Origin: CAYPCH01 sp964409165
GTDB lineage: Bacteria; Bacillota; Clostridia; Acetivibrionales; Acetivibrionaceae
Assembly: GCA_964409165.1 (NCBI GenBank)
Contig: CAYPCH010000032.1
Coordinates: forward strand, 1 to 31,601
Length of the DNA stretch: 31,601 nt
Direction of reading: 5' to 3'
The notes under the pieces are model-generated. The model saw nothing but the letters and a program-made list of their open reading frames with translations. It had not been told where the DNA came from and searched no databases. How positions within the stretch are numbered: position 1 is the first letter of the stretch; each line of letters opens with the position of its first letter. Both the position numbers and the translations under genes were made by a program. Shown piece by piece: positions 1-8,186 of this stretch.

Positions 1-15
1 TCAATATTTGGGTTG

Positions 16-1461
16 CTATTCTTCATAACAAATAATAGCAGTCCCGTCTTCAATATTTTCAAAAATCCTTTTAGCAAGACTTAGTGGAGCATTAACACAT
101 CCGTGAGTTCCATTTGTTTTATATATACTGCCTCCGAAAGAATGTCTCCAGCTTGCATCATGTAATCCTATGTTTCCGTTAAAAGGCATCCAATAACTTA
201 CTTCTGCTCTATAGTTACTTCCTCTCAAAACCGACCCCTTTTCCTTGTAATTAAGCATATAGACACCAACATCGGTAGCATTCCCCTTATTGGGATTGCC
301 AGTAACTACAGCACCTGACGCAATAAGTTTTCCATTCTTATAAAACCATACATGCTGCCTTGTTATATTAATTTCCAAATAAGTGTTCCCTATGTCGTCT
401 TTACCCCTTGCAAAGGCCTTTTGAGCATATACAGGTTCTCTTTCAATTATTGTGCCACATTTTATATTATCTGTTAATACTTTTATTTCAGTAGCATTGC
501 TAATCCTCCATCCGTAAAATCCTTCTTTCACTTCTATCATTTTATTCATAGAAGTTCTAAACATTCTTGGTTTTCCAACAGTATTATATTTTTTAGCCAA
601 TTCTTGCACATATTCTTTTACAGACTTTTCGTCTATAACCACTCCAAGTTTCTCATCAACACTTAGCCACTGACTTATTATGTTTCCATCAAGTGTCTCC
701 TTGTCATCCCCAAACAGGTAAGTCACTTTCGATGAAACATATTTATCCAATATCTTTTTTGTTTCAATAGTTTCAGATGATTTTAACGTATACTTTGGGT
801 TTTCATAACAATCATATTCATCCAAGTCAAAGCTGGTCATACCTTTTAGTATTGCCATATCTAAAGCTTCCCTCAGCTTATCCTTGTTTATCTTATTGCC
901 GTATATTTCTTTAACTTTTTCATACGATCCGCTCGAATACCTGAAGCTTACGTTTTGAGGCTCTATAACACCTTTGTTCAAGCATTTCAATTCATTGATT
1001 CCAATCTCTAAAAGCTCTTTATTATATACAAATAGATCCTCTGCGTTATACTTCTGCTCCCACAACAAAGACTTAATCCATTTTATAGGGTTTTTTTTCG
1101 TACAAGCTTTGAAAATATTGGTTTCTTTATTATATTTCAATTCTATCTGCTGCCCTTTTATTATCTCTGTTTCTCCGTATCTTTCTATCAATTGCAATTG
1201 GTAATCCTTTGTAAAATTATCGATGGTATCATCCAGCTTATCATACGCCTTTAGCGAAACATCCACTCCATTTAGCGACGTCCTAAAAAAAGTATGGCTG
1301 ACAAAATATAGGGAAATAAGTAAATACACCAATATAATTGAAGCGACAGCTATAATTATATAATCTGTTATATTACATGCCAAACGCTTTTTCATCTGGT
1401 TAATCCTTCCATCAAGATCAGATAATAAATATACAAATTTTTGATTATATACCTCCGACAT
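16..1461 (-). CDS. L,D-transpeptidase (YkuD family), membrane-anchored
   Basis: Probable peptidoglycan L,D-transpeptidase that makes 3-3 cross-links or attaches proteins to the wall, acting outside the membrane. One hydrophobic segment lies at about residues 32-54, followed by a long extracytoplasmic region resembling the PG_binding_4 type and a C-terminal YkuD domain from about residue 365. The YkuD signature is visible: His434 in GLHDASW, then HGCVN with catalytic Cys455. Length is 481 aa. The start is uncertain. Met1 has no Shine-Dalgarno upstream, whereas Met23 (start at 1395) is preceded by GGAAGG at nine bases, so the protein may begin MKKRLACN. It is divergent from the cupin gene. The family call is firm; the substrate is not shown by sequence. 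Confidence 0.88.
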   Translation of the reverse strand: MSEVYNQKFVYLLSDLDGRINQMKKRLACNITDYIIIAVASIILVYLLISLYFVSHTFFRTSLNGVDVSLKAYDKLDDTIDNFTKDYQLQLIERYGETEIIKGQQIELKYNKETNIFKACTKKNPIKWIKSLLWEQKYNAEDLFVYNKELLEIGINELKCLNKGVIEPQNVSFRYSSGSYEKVKEIYGNKINKDKLREALDMAILKGMTSFDLDEYDCYENPKYTLKSSETIETKKILDKYVSSKVTYLFGDDKETLDGNIISQWLSVDEKLGVVIDEKSVKEYVQELAKKYNTVGKPRMFRTSMNKMIEVKEGFYGWRISNATEIKVLTDNIKCGTIIEREPVYAQKAFARGKDDIGNTYLEINITRQHVWFYKNGKLIASGAVVTGNPNKGNATDVGVYMLNYKEKGSVLRGSNYRAEVSYWMPFNGNIGLHDASWRHSFGGSIYKTNGTHGCVNAPLSLAKRIFENIEDGTAIICYEE

Positions 1462-1668
1462 TATCTTATTTCAGCTTTTTAATACTATATTCTATGTTCA
1501 TAACAACATTTTTAATACTCACTCTCTTTTTCTCCTTTTTGCAAATTTTCCTTGCATTCAATCAAGACCAATACCTTTTTCCTGTACCAGTTCAGAGATT
1601 ATAATCACATACCCTCAACATAATACATATAATGCTACTAGAATAATCCTGAAAGGACTGTAAATTTT

Positions 1669-2271
1669 ATGTATAATGTACCTAAAAATTACACGCAAGC
1701 ATATAACCCTAATATGCCTGTATGTAACCCATATAATATGTATCAGTGCCCTTACTATGCCAATCTCCCAATGCTTGCCCCGGATTTTTGGAGCCAATTC
1801 CCTGAGCAATATCTTCCTTGTGACGAATACCCCAAGGTCGATACTCCTGTTAAATTAAAGGATTATGGACCTCATCCGTTTGCAATTGATATTGAGAAAG
1901 CCACCAAGCAAAACAATAACTTCCGTCTCGCTTTATGGACAGGAAACCATTTGCAGCTTACCTTAATGAGCATAAATGTCGGAGACGATATAGGTTTGGA
2001 AATGCATCCTGATGTTGATCAGTTTATACGTATTGAAGAAGGTCAAGGTCTTGTTAAAATGGGGGACAAAAAGGAAAATTTGGATTTTCAGGCTTGTGTG
2101 GAAGATGATTTCATATTCATTGTACCAGCTGGAAAATGGCACAATCTAATCAACACAGGCAATAGAGCCATTAAACTGTATTCTATTTATGCACCGCCTG
2201 AGCATCCGCATGAAACCGTTCATAAAACTAAAAAAGATGCCGAAGAGCACCACGAACATCAGGAACTCTGA
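1669..2271 (+). CDS. Cupin-domain protein with Tyr/Pro/Asn-rich N-terminus
   Basis: Single-domain cupin of 200 aa. Cupin motif 1 is recognisable around HPDVDQ and the following Glu at about residues 118-130; motif 2 is PAGKWHNLIN at about 158-167. The His and Glu residues suit a bound divalent metal. The first ~45 residues are rich in Tyr, Pro, Asn and Cys, unlike an enzyme N-terminus and reminiscent of spore-coat proteins. The last 20 residues are His/Glu-rich. GAAAGG lies 12 bases before the ATG. It resembles the small mannose-6-phosphate-isomerase-like cupins of spore-forming Firmicutes, but no reaction can be assigned. Transcribed alone, followed by hairpins. Confidence 0.85.
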   Translation: MYNVPKNYTQAYNPNMPVCNPYNMYQCPYYANLPMLAPDFWSQFPEQYLPCDEYPKVDTPVKLKDYGPHPFAIDIEKATKQNNNFRLALWTGNHLQLTLMSINVGDDIGLEMHPDVDQFIRIEEGQGLVKMGDKKENLDFQACVEDDFIFIVPAGKWHNLINTGNRAIKLYSIYAPPEHPHETVHKTKKDAEEHHEHQEL

Positions 2272-2280
2272 AAATAATAT

Positions 2281-2355
2281 AAAACCAACTTTCTATGCCA
2301 AGGCAGAATTATTCTTGAAGCAAATCCTGCCATATGGCACAAAAAAGCTGGTTTT
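2281..2355 (+). terminator. Long hairpin after the cupin gene, possible terminator
   Basis: Arms AAAACCAACTTT (2281-2292) and AAAGCTGGTTTT (2344-2355) pair over 12 positions with one mismatch. Inside them, GCCA/TGGC and GGCAG/CTGCC extend the stem. It starts ten bases after the cupin stop and ends in TTTTAT. It could be a terminator or a structured repeat. Confidence 0.5.
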
Positions 2356-2382
2356 ATCAAATAGACAACTATTACTTGCTTT

Positions 2383-2434
2383 ACTCAACTTTCCCGACTA
2401 TAGCCTTGGAATACTATAAGTGGGAAAGTTAAGT
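2383..2434. repeat. Second inverted repeat between the cupin gene and trpB
   Basis: AACTTTCCC (2387-2395) pairs perfectly with GGGAAAGTT (2422-2430). The stem continues inward as ACTATAG against CTATA-A-GT with small bulges. A T-rich stretch (2441-2448) follows on the + strand, so it may terminate transcription or shape the 5' region of trpB. Confidence 0.5.
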
Positions 2435-2549
2435 GATTAATTGTTTTTGACTTTTATATTCTTTTCTTTTGGAGTATAATTATTGGGTAATTATTTTTTT
2501 ATTGGACATACCCTAAAGAGATTTTAATAATGAGAGGAGAATATAAATA

Positions 2550-3734
2550 ATGAATTTGCCAGATAAATCAGGTTTTTTTGGGGAATACGGAGGACGTTTT
2601 GTACCTGACAACCTCAACAAGGTATTAGATGAAGTAAAACAGGCTTTTTACAAGTTCAAAGATGATCCTGATTTTAAGAAAGAACTTGATTATTATTACA
2701 AATATTTTGTAGGACGTCCGAGTCCTTTATATTATGCAGAAAGACTTACTAAACAGATAGGCGGGGCAAAAATATACTTAAAGCGTGAAGACCTTAACCA
2801 TATGGGAGCACACAAAATTAACAATACCATCGGTCAAGTCCTTCTTGCAAAACGACTGGGCAAGAAAAGAATTATAGCAGAAACCGGAGCCGGGCAACAC
2901 GGTGTTGCTACCGCAACTGCATGTGCTTTATTTGAAATGGAATGTATTGTTTATATGGGAGAAGAAGATACACGCAGACAAGCATTAAATGTTTTCAGGA
3001 TGGAACTTCTTGGTGCAAAAGTTATTGCTGTAAAAACCGGGACAAGAACACTCAAAGATGCTGTCGATGAAGCACTGAATGATTTGATACTGAATTATGA
3101 AAACACGTATTACATGTTAGGTTCTGCGGTAGGTCCTGACCCATATCCCGAAATAGTAAAGCATTTCCAATCTATTATTGGTATTGAGGTTAAGGAACAA
3201 ATCCTAGAGCTTGAAGGAAGACTTCCCGATTACCTTGTTGCATGTGTTGGTGGAGGCAGTAATTCCATTGGACTGTTTTCACCTTTCTATGATGACAAAG
3301 AAGTTAAAATGGTAGGTGTTGAACCAGCAGGTAAAGGACTTGACACTCCAGACCATGCGGCAACCATAACCCTTGGAAGCCCCGGGGTTTTACATGGCTT
3401 TAAATGCTATCTTCTCCAAGATAAACAAGGAGAAGCACTTCCGGTATACTCAATTGCAGCAGGACTGGATTATCCGGGTGTAGGACCGGAGCATTCTTTC
3501 TATAAAGACAGCGGAAGGGCTCAATACGTTACGGCCACCGACAAGAATGCAATAGACTCATTCCTCAAGCTCTCAAAAGTTGAAGCTATTATTCCGGCAA
3601 TCGAAAGCTCTCATGCAGTGTTTTACGCAATGAAGCTTGCAGGAGAACTCAGTAAGGATGAAATTATTGTTATATGCCTCTCAGGCAGAGGTGACAAAGA
3701 CGTGGCAGAAATAGCAAGTATACTAGGCAAATAA
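2550..3734 (+). CDS. trpB: Tryptophan synthase beta chain (TrpB1 type)
   Basis: PLP enzyme that condenses indole with L-serine to give tryptophan in the cytoplasm. The 394-aa length and the opening FGEYGGRFVPDNL fit the TrpB1 class. The PLP lysine is Lys89 in GAHKINN, the catalytic glutamate lies in AETGAGQHGVATAT, the PLP-phosphate loop is GGGSNS, and SGRGDKD is near the C-terminus. AGGAGA ends nine bases before the ATG. Notably, no trpA or other trp gene is next to it, so it is an orphan copy here. Neither a T-box nor a Trp-rich leader peptide was found in the upstream 278 bases. A strong bidirectional hairpin follows. Confidence 0.96.
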   Translation: MNLPDKSGFFGEYGGRFVPDNLNKVLDEVKQAFYKFKDDPDFKKELDYYYKYFVGRPSPLYYAERLTKQIGGAKIYLKREDLNHMGAHKINNTIGQVLLAKRLGKKRIIAETGAGQHGVATATACALFEMECIVYMGEEDTRRQALNVFRMELLGAKVIAVKTGTRTLKDAVDEALNDLILNYENTYYMLGSAVGPDPYPEIVKHFQSIIGIEVKEQILELEGRLPDYLVACVGGGSNSIGLFSPFYDDKEVKMVGVEPAGKGLDTPDHAATITLGSPGVLHGFKCYLLQDKQGEALPVYSIAAGLDYPGVGPEHSFYKDSGRAQYVTATDKNAIDSFLKLSKVEAIIPAIESSHAVFYAMKLAGELSKDEIIVICLSGRGDKDVAEIASILGK

Positions 3735-3744
3735 ATCACATAAG

Positions 3745-3790
3745 AAGTGCATTGGTAAAATAGGCACCACCCTATTTTGCCAATGCACTT
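3745..3790. terminator. Bidirectional terminator between trpB and zupT
   Basis: A 20-bp stem (3745-3764 with 3771-3790) with one G-T wobble and loop CACCAC sits in the 66-base gap between the convergent trpB and ZIP genes. It has no classic long T-run but is placed to stop transcription from both sides. Confidence 0.8.
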
Positions 3791-3800
3791 CCAAAATTCA

Positions 3801-4631
3801 TCAGATAAACAACAACAAACTCACAGCCATAACCATCATTCCGGCTATCAGACCATATATTGAAAGATGGGGCTCTCCATATTCCCTCGCAGTAGGCAAA
3901 AGCTCATCTAATGAGATAAACACCATAATCCCAGCCACCATAGCAAATAAAACACCAAAAACAACATCATTAAAAAACCTGAACAATAGCAAATACCCGA
4001 TAATAGCGCCTAACGGCTCGGATAACCCTGAAAGGAATGACAACTTGAATGCTTTTTTCTTATCCGATGTAGCATAATAAATCGGGACAGCAACTGCAAT
4101 TCCCTCTGGTATGTTATGGATTGCTATAGCTACGGCAATTGCAATTCCAAGCGAAGGGTCTTTGATAGCAGCTGTAAAAGTTGCAAGCCCCTCCGGAAAA
4201 TTATGTATCGCGATTGCAAGAGCTGTAAGCGTCCCCATTCTCATCAGCTTGTTGCGATTAATTTCTTCTTCATTACTACATCCATTATCTTTATTACATA
4301 TCTCCTCAACCTTTCTCATTTCATGAGGGTTTTCCCCTGAAGGCACAAATTTATCTATAGCTGCAATCAGGAATATTCCTCCGAAGAAAGCAGCTACTGT
4401 GACCCACGAGCCTTGGGATTCACCCAAAACTTCTATCAAAGAATCCTTTGCTTTAACAAATATCTCAATCATGGATACATAAATCATAACTCCAGCAGAA
4501 AAACCCAGCGTAACTGATAGAAATTTTGTATTGGTCCTTTTTGTAAAGAATGCAAGGATACTGCCTATTCCTGTCGATAAGCCCGCAAACAATGTGAGAC
4601 CAAAAGCAAACAAAACATTCTGGAAATCCAT
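3801..4631 (-). CDS. zupT: ZIP family divalent metal transporter (ZupT-like)
   Basis: Integral membrane importer of zinc and probably other divalent metals (276 aa, about eight hydrophobic segments). The two diagnostic ZIP metal-site helices are present: HNFPEG (His143, Glu147) and HNIPEG (His172, Glu176). A cytoplasmic loop at about residues 95-130 is rich in Cys, Glu, Asn and Lys. This is the usual ZIP variable loop, though with few His. GGGGGT lies about nine bases before the ATG. The gene is monocistronic, convergent with trpB and divergent from gdhA. The metal preference is not visible from sequence. Confidence 0.92.
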   Translation of the reverse strand: MDFQNVLFAFGLTLFAGLSTGIGSILAFFTKRTNTKFLSVTLGFSAGVMIYVSMIEIFVKAKDSLIEVLGESQGSWVTVAAFFGGIFLIAAIDKFVPSGENPHEMRKVEEICNKDNGCSNEEEINRNKLMRMGTLTALAIAIHNFPEGLATFTAAIKDPSLGIAIAVAIAIHNIPEGIAVAVPIYYATSDKKKAFKLSFLSGLSEPLGAIIGYLLLFRFFNDVVFGVLFAMVAGIMVFISLDELLPTAREYGEPHLSIYGLIAGMMVMAVSLLLFI

Positions 4632-4738
4632 CTATTATTACCCCCTGATGCTTTTATGATTATTTATACCCAAATGGACACTTAAATAACCAAATGACAA
4701 TTTCCCTAATTCAATATACTAAAGCTTTATCATACCAA

Positions 4739-4766
4739 TTGACAATTACGAAAAAGTGATTATACT
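4739..4766 (+). promoter_or_regulatory. Sigma-A type promoter of gdhA
   Basis: TTGACA (4739-4744) and TATACT (4761-4766) are separated by 16 bases. The predicted start is near 4773, leaving a leader of about 100 bases. That leader contains a weak hairpin (AAATATC 4778-4784 with GATATTT 4805-4811). Confidence 0.75.
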
Positions 4767-4874
4767 TAAAATAGAAGAAATATCACATTTGGAAGAAACC
4801 GTGAGATATTTGAAGAGAAACGAACTTTACTGAATAGGTAATTAAATTTTTTTTAAAAAAGGAGATTGAAAAAT

Positions 4875-6161
4875 ATGGGAAACACAACTTACAATGCTTA
4901 CACAACTGCACAAAAACAATTTGATGCTGTAGCTGATTTGATTGATTTGGATCAACCGATCCGTGAATTGCTTCGCCAGCCAAGCCGCGAATATCATTTT
5001 ACTATCCCGGTAAAAATGGATGATGGTACAACTAAAATATTCAATGGCTATAGAATACAGCACAACGATGCACGTGGTCCGGCTAAGGGAGGAATACGCT
5101 TCCATCCCCATGAAACTGTTGATACAATAAGAGCTTTATCTTTATGGATGACATGGAAATGTGCAGTTGTTGATATTCCTCTTGGCGGAGGTAAAGGAGG
5201 AATTATTTGTGATCCTCGCAATTTATCAAAGAATGAACAGGAGAAATTATGCCGGGGATACGTCAGGCAACTTGCTAAAAATATTGGTCCGACAATTGAT
5301 GTTCCAGCTCCTGATGTTATGACTAACAGCCAGCACATGCTTTGGATGATGGATGAGTTTGAAACCATTCATGGTAGTCATTTGCCCGGAGTAATAACCG
5401 GAAAACCTGTTGGAATGGGTGGCTCTCTTGGTCGTACCAAAGCGACTGGTTACGGAGTTATTTATAACCTTAGAGAAGCACTTAAAGAATTAAAAATAGA
5501 TATCACCAAAACAACTGCAAGTCTTCAAGGATTTGGCAATGTGGCAGAATATGCAGCAAGATTGTATACAAAGCTGGGCGGCAAAATTATTGCCATTTCT
5601 TGCTGGGACAATAGCGATAAAAAAGCCTATACATTCCGCAATGCAAATGGACTTGATATAGATAAATTGGCTGGCATAAAAGATTCCTTTGGAACCATTG
5701 ACAAAGTTAAGGCTCAGGATATGGGATGCGAATTGCTTGATGGTGACGAGTGGATTGTACAAAATGTTGATATTATTTTGCCTTGTGCCCTTGAAAACCA
5801 ATTGACACCTGATACCTTTGCAAAAATCAGCGATCAGGTAAAGGTAATCTGCGAAGGAGCAAACGGACCTACAACTACAGATTGTGATGAACTTATAAAG
5901 AAAAAAGGAATTTATCTTATTCCTGATTTCCTGTGTAATGCCGGTGGTGTGACATGCAGTTATTTTGAACAAGTTCAATGCAACATGAACTATTTTTGGT
6001 CTAAAGAAGAAGTACTGGAAAAGCTTGATTTTAAAATGACCTCCGCTTTTCATGCTGTTCATAATCTGGCTAAGGAAAAAGGAATTTATATGCGCGATGC
6101 AGCCTATGTGATTGCTATTAATCGTGTGGTAGAAGCAGTTAAGCTTCGTGGTTGGGTATAA
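4875..6161 (+). CDS. gdhA: Glutamate dehydrogenase, hexameric type
   Basis: Interconverts glutamate and 2-oxoglutarate plus ammonia. Expected residues are present: Lys71 in GPAKGGIRF, Lys95 in MTWKCAV, catalytic Lys107 in PLGGGKGG, Asp147 in PAPDVMT, and a Rossmann motif GFGNVAEYA at about 219. Length is 428 aa, near the usual ~420-450. The start is chosen at ATG 4875, because GGAG at 4861-4864 is ten bases upstream. An in-frame TTG at 4866 would sit one base from that site and is rejected. The acidic residue in CWDNS after the second beta strand is compatible with NAD use, but coenzyme choice is inference. It has its own promoter and terminator. Confidence 0.96.
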   Translation: MGNTTYNAYTTAQKQFDAVADLIDLDQPIRELLRQPSREYHFTIPVKMDDGTTKIFNGYRIQHNDARGPAKGGIRFHPHETVDTIRALSLWMTWKCAVVDIPLGGGKGGIICDPRNLSKNEQEKLCRGYVRQLAKNIGPTIDVPAPDVMTNSQHMLWMMDEFETIHGSHLPGVITGKPVGMGGSLGRTKATGYGVIYNLREALKELKIDITKTTASLQGFGNVAEYAARLYTKLGGKIIAISCWDNSDKKAYTFRNANGLDIDKLAGIKDSFGTIDKVKAQDMGCELLDGDEWIVQNVDIILPCALENQLTPDTFAKISDQVKVICEGANGPTTTDCDELIKKKGIYLIPDFLCNAGGVTCSYFEQVQCNMNYFWSKEEVLEKLDFKMTSAFHAVHNLAKEKGIYMRDAAYVIAINRVVEAVKLRGWV

Positions 6162-6179
6162 CAAATCAAGTTATAATTA

Positions 6180-6222
6180 AAAACTGCTGCCAATTAACAC
6201 TAATTGGCAGCAGTTTTGTTTT
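6180..6222 (+). terminator. Intrinsic terminator of gdhA
   Basis: A perfect 17-bp stem (6180-6196 with 6201-6217), loop ACAC, runs into TTTTGTTTT. It is 18 bases after the gdhA stop. Confidence 0.93.
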
Positions 6223-6248
6223 CCTTTAAAAAATCATCATATATTTGA

Positions 6249-6370
6249 GTACCCATAAAGAGTACCCAATTTTATTTAACCAAATTTCACTCCAAGAGGC
6301 CTACCAAAATTTCGTACCCATCGAGGGTACAAAATTTTGCCTCTTTCATTTCATTCCAAGAGGCCTACCA
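6249..6370. repeat. Degenerate ~65-bp tandem duplication at the 3' end of the DUF2935 gene
   Basis: Copy A (6249-6306) and copy B (6314-6370) both begin GTACCCAT and both end in a 22-base block (6285-6306 and 6349-6370) that differs at one position. The distance between matching ends is 64-65 bases. Copy B contains the DUF2935 stop codon and a hairpin: CAAAATTT-C-GTACCC pairing with GGGTAC-A-AAATTTTG around loop ATCGA (about 6305-6339). On the minus strand this hairpin lies just beyond the stop and may serve as its terminator. Confidence 0.75.
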
Positions 6371-6796
6371 GACAACTCTCTGCATTGCTATTGTTGCAAT
6401 TCCAATAAAGTATTCGGACTCCCTGCGGATATGAGCTATTACTGTAGACGCAACAGGGTTTTCCTGGACAGCGGAACTCTTCGAAGAAAGTAAATTAAGG
6501 AAAGTAACGAACTCTTTGCTTTGATTAATACAGCAAATTATGAACTGCATTATTTGTTGCTGTAACTGCGGGCTGATATATGAGCCTGCTCGCACGACAG
6601 CTTCCACGTATTTGACAGCAGTTTCCCGGGTTTGCGTAAGAACCCGTTCCCAGTTTTGCAACTGCTTTACATATTCATCTTCAAGGTTCGCTGCTACATC
6701 TCGGATTACGACAGTGTGTTCAGTCTCCTGGTTCTTCCAGAACTCTACTTCGTCAAGAACCCTGTAAAACATTTTGTCTCCGTAATAAAATTGCAT
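6365..6796 (-). CDS. DUF2935 family protein, single-domain
   Basis: A 143-aa, mostly helical protein of the DUF2935 family found in spore-forming Firmicutes. Two acidic/His helices typical of the family can be seen: FWKNQETEHTVVI near the N-terminus and HIRRESEYFIGIA near the C-terminus. They suggest a ferritin-like metal-binding bundle, though the family function is unknown. Many members are about twice this length with two repeats; this one has one. Start: ATG at 6796 is nine bases after GAGAGG. TTG 6805 and ATG 6802 lie too close to that site. The stop codon lies inside a duplicated block. Confidence 0.75.
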   Translation of the reverse strand: MQFYYGDKMFYRVLDEVEFWKNQETEHTVVIRDVAANLEDEYVKQLQNWERVLTQTRETAVKYVEAVVRAGSYISPQLQQQIMQFIICCINQSKEFVTFLNLLSSKSSAVQENPVASTVIAHIRRESEYFIGIATIAMQRVVW

Positions 6797-6868
6797 TTTC
6801 ATCAACCTCTCAAAAATATAATATAAAAGTTCCCAAATATATTATATTCAGTGATGAAGATTTGTGTT

Positions 6869-6917
6869 AAATATATAAATAAGTTAGGTGCCTGGAACCT
6901 AACTTATTTATATATTT
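6869..6917 (-). terminator. Perfect 21-bp hairpin, probable cobT terminator
   Basis: AAATATATAAATAAGTTAGGT (6869-6889) is perfectly complementary to 6897-6917, with loop GCCTGGA. It is 82 bases beyond the cobT stop and upstream of the DUF2935 gene on the same strand. A/T-rich ends on both sides would let it work in either direction. Confidence 0.75.
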
Positions 6918-6998
6918 TGCAATAACATTTTACATTAATTCATATGTTGCAAAAAAATTCAACTTCTAAAAACAAATTCTGCTATGGACCACTAGGTC

Positions 6999-8042
6999 TT
7001 AAGCCAATGGAACATAGGATTCTATACTCATCTCTCCAAAATCACTCATGTTATTGTACACAGCAATTGCCATATCAAATATATTAAAAGCAATTGCTGC
7101 TCCTGTCCCTTCACCCACGCACATATCCAAATCTAAAAAGTGTGGCAGTCCAAGCTCTTCAATCATAATCATTCCAGCAGGTTCTTTTGATATATGTGTC
7201 GCAAACATATAATCTTTAGCAGTAGGACAAAGCTTCACAGCAATCAAAGCCGCAACAGAAGAAATGAATCCGTCTATCAAAATCGGTATACGATGGATTC
7301 CACCTCCGAGATAAACTCCTGCAAGTGCTGCAATATCCAGCCCTCCAACCTTTGACAATACATCTATGGGATCATTTGCATTAGGCTTATGCATTCTCAA
7401 TGCCTCTTCTATAACATGTATTTTTCGGGCTAAACCTTCTTTTGCAAGCCCTGCTCCTTTTCCCGTAACCACCGCAGGAGATTTATTAAGTAAGCATGCC
7501 GTGATAGCACTACTTGAAGTGGTATTTCCAATACCCATTTCACCAGTAGCTATCATTTTAAATCCCTTTTCCTTCAGTTCACCTACCATATCAATCCCCA
7601 CCCTTATAGCCTCTAAAGCCTGTTCTCGGCTCATTGCGGGTTGCTTATACAAATTATTGGTTCCATACATTATTTTTCTGTTGATTATTCTGTCGTTATG
7701 CACTTCTGAGGCAATTCCCACATCCACAACAATAACCTCTGCATTGCTTTGAGCAGACAGAATATTTATGGTAGCCCTGTTTCGCGTCATGCCTTCTGCC
7801 ATAATACGTGTTACATCCTGACCCGCTTGTGTGACACCTTCTGCCACAACACCGTTATCAGCACACATAACTAATGTACACTTTTTAGAAATATCAATTT
7901 TGTCATCTTCAAAAATACCTGCAAGCTTTATAAGGGCACCTTCAAGCTTGCCAAGGCTATTAATAGGCTTAGCAATGCTATCTAATCGTTTTTGTGCCAC
8001 TTCCATCTTTTCCTGGTTTAAAGAATCAATTTTTATGTTCAT
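6999..8042 (-). CDS. cobT: Nicotinate-nucleotide--dimethylbenzimidazole phosphoribosyltransferase
   Basis: Makes alpha-ribazole phosphate, the lower-ligand nucleotide of cobalamin, from nicotinate mononucleotide and dimethylbenzimidazole. Length 347 aa matches the family. Seen: PINSLGKLE at the N-terminus, GMTRNRATIN, GEMGIGNTTSSSA, and the C-terminal GEGTGAA with the expected catalytic Glu311. GGGGG is seven bases before the ATG. No other cobalamin genes are adjacent, and the 144-base upstream gap shows no cobalamin riboswitch that I can recognise. The gene may serve lower-ligand remodelling or complete a pathway encoded elsewhere. Confidence 0.96.
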   Translation of the reverse strand: MNIKIDSLNQEKMEVAQKRLDSIAKPINSLGKLEGALIKLAGIFEDDKIDISKKCTLVMCADNGVVAEGVTQAGQDVTRIMAEGMTRNRATINILSAQSNAEVIVVDVGIASEVHNDRIINRKIMYGTNNLYKQPAMSREQALEAIRVGIDMVGELKEKGFKMIATGEMGIGNTTSSSAITACLLNKSPAVVTGKGAGLAKEGLARKIHVIEEALRMHKPNANDPIDVLSKVGGLDIAALAGVYLGGGIHRIPILIDGFISSVAALIAVKLCPTAKDYMFATHISKEPAGMIMIEELGLPHFLDLDMCVGEGTGAAIAFNIFDMAIAVYNNMSDFGEMSIESYVPLA

Positions 8043-8186
8043 TCTGATACCCCCAAATTTTTAATAATTTTGTTGACAAATTTTTATCCTATTTTTCATA
8101 CTAATATAATATCATTCCCATTCCCTAACCTTCCACATTTGTATTTACACAGCTCACAATATTTTAACATAAATCCACTTGCTTCT

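Noticed and set aside
2447..2480. TTGACT and TATAAT upstream of trpB as a promoter
   Set aside because: The spacing is 22 bases, too long for a normal sigma-A promoter. No better -35 is present and the true start is unclear.
2272..2549. T-box or Trp leader peptide controlling trpB
   Set aside because: No T-box consensus (GGTGG..CCGCG type) and no short ORF with Trp codons could be found.
4866..4877. TTG start for gdhA at 4866
   Set aside because: It is one base from the GGAG site. The ATG at 4875 has correct ten-base spacing.
5490..6164. 224-aa open frame opposite gdhA
   Set aside because: It is the complement of a strongly conserved dehydrogenase gene, with no ribosome site and a Cys/Ile-rich, non-protein-like sequence.
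8043..8186. Cobalamin riboswitch before cobT
   Set aside because: The gap is only 144 bases, A/T-rich, and lacks the conserved B12-box sequence.
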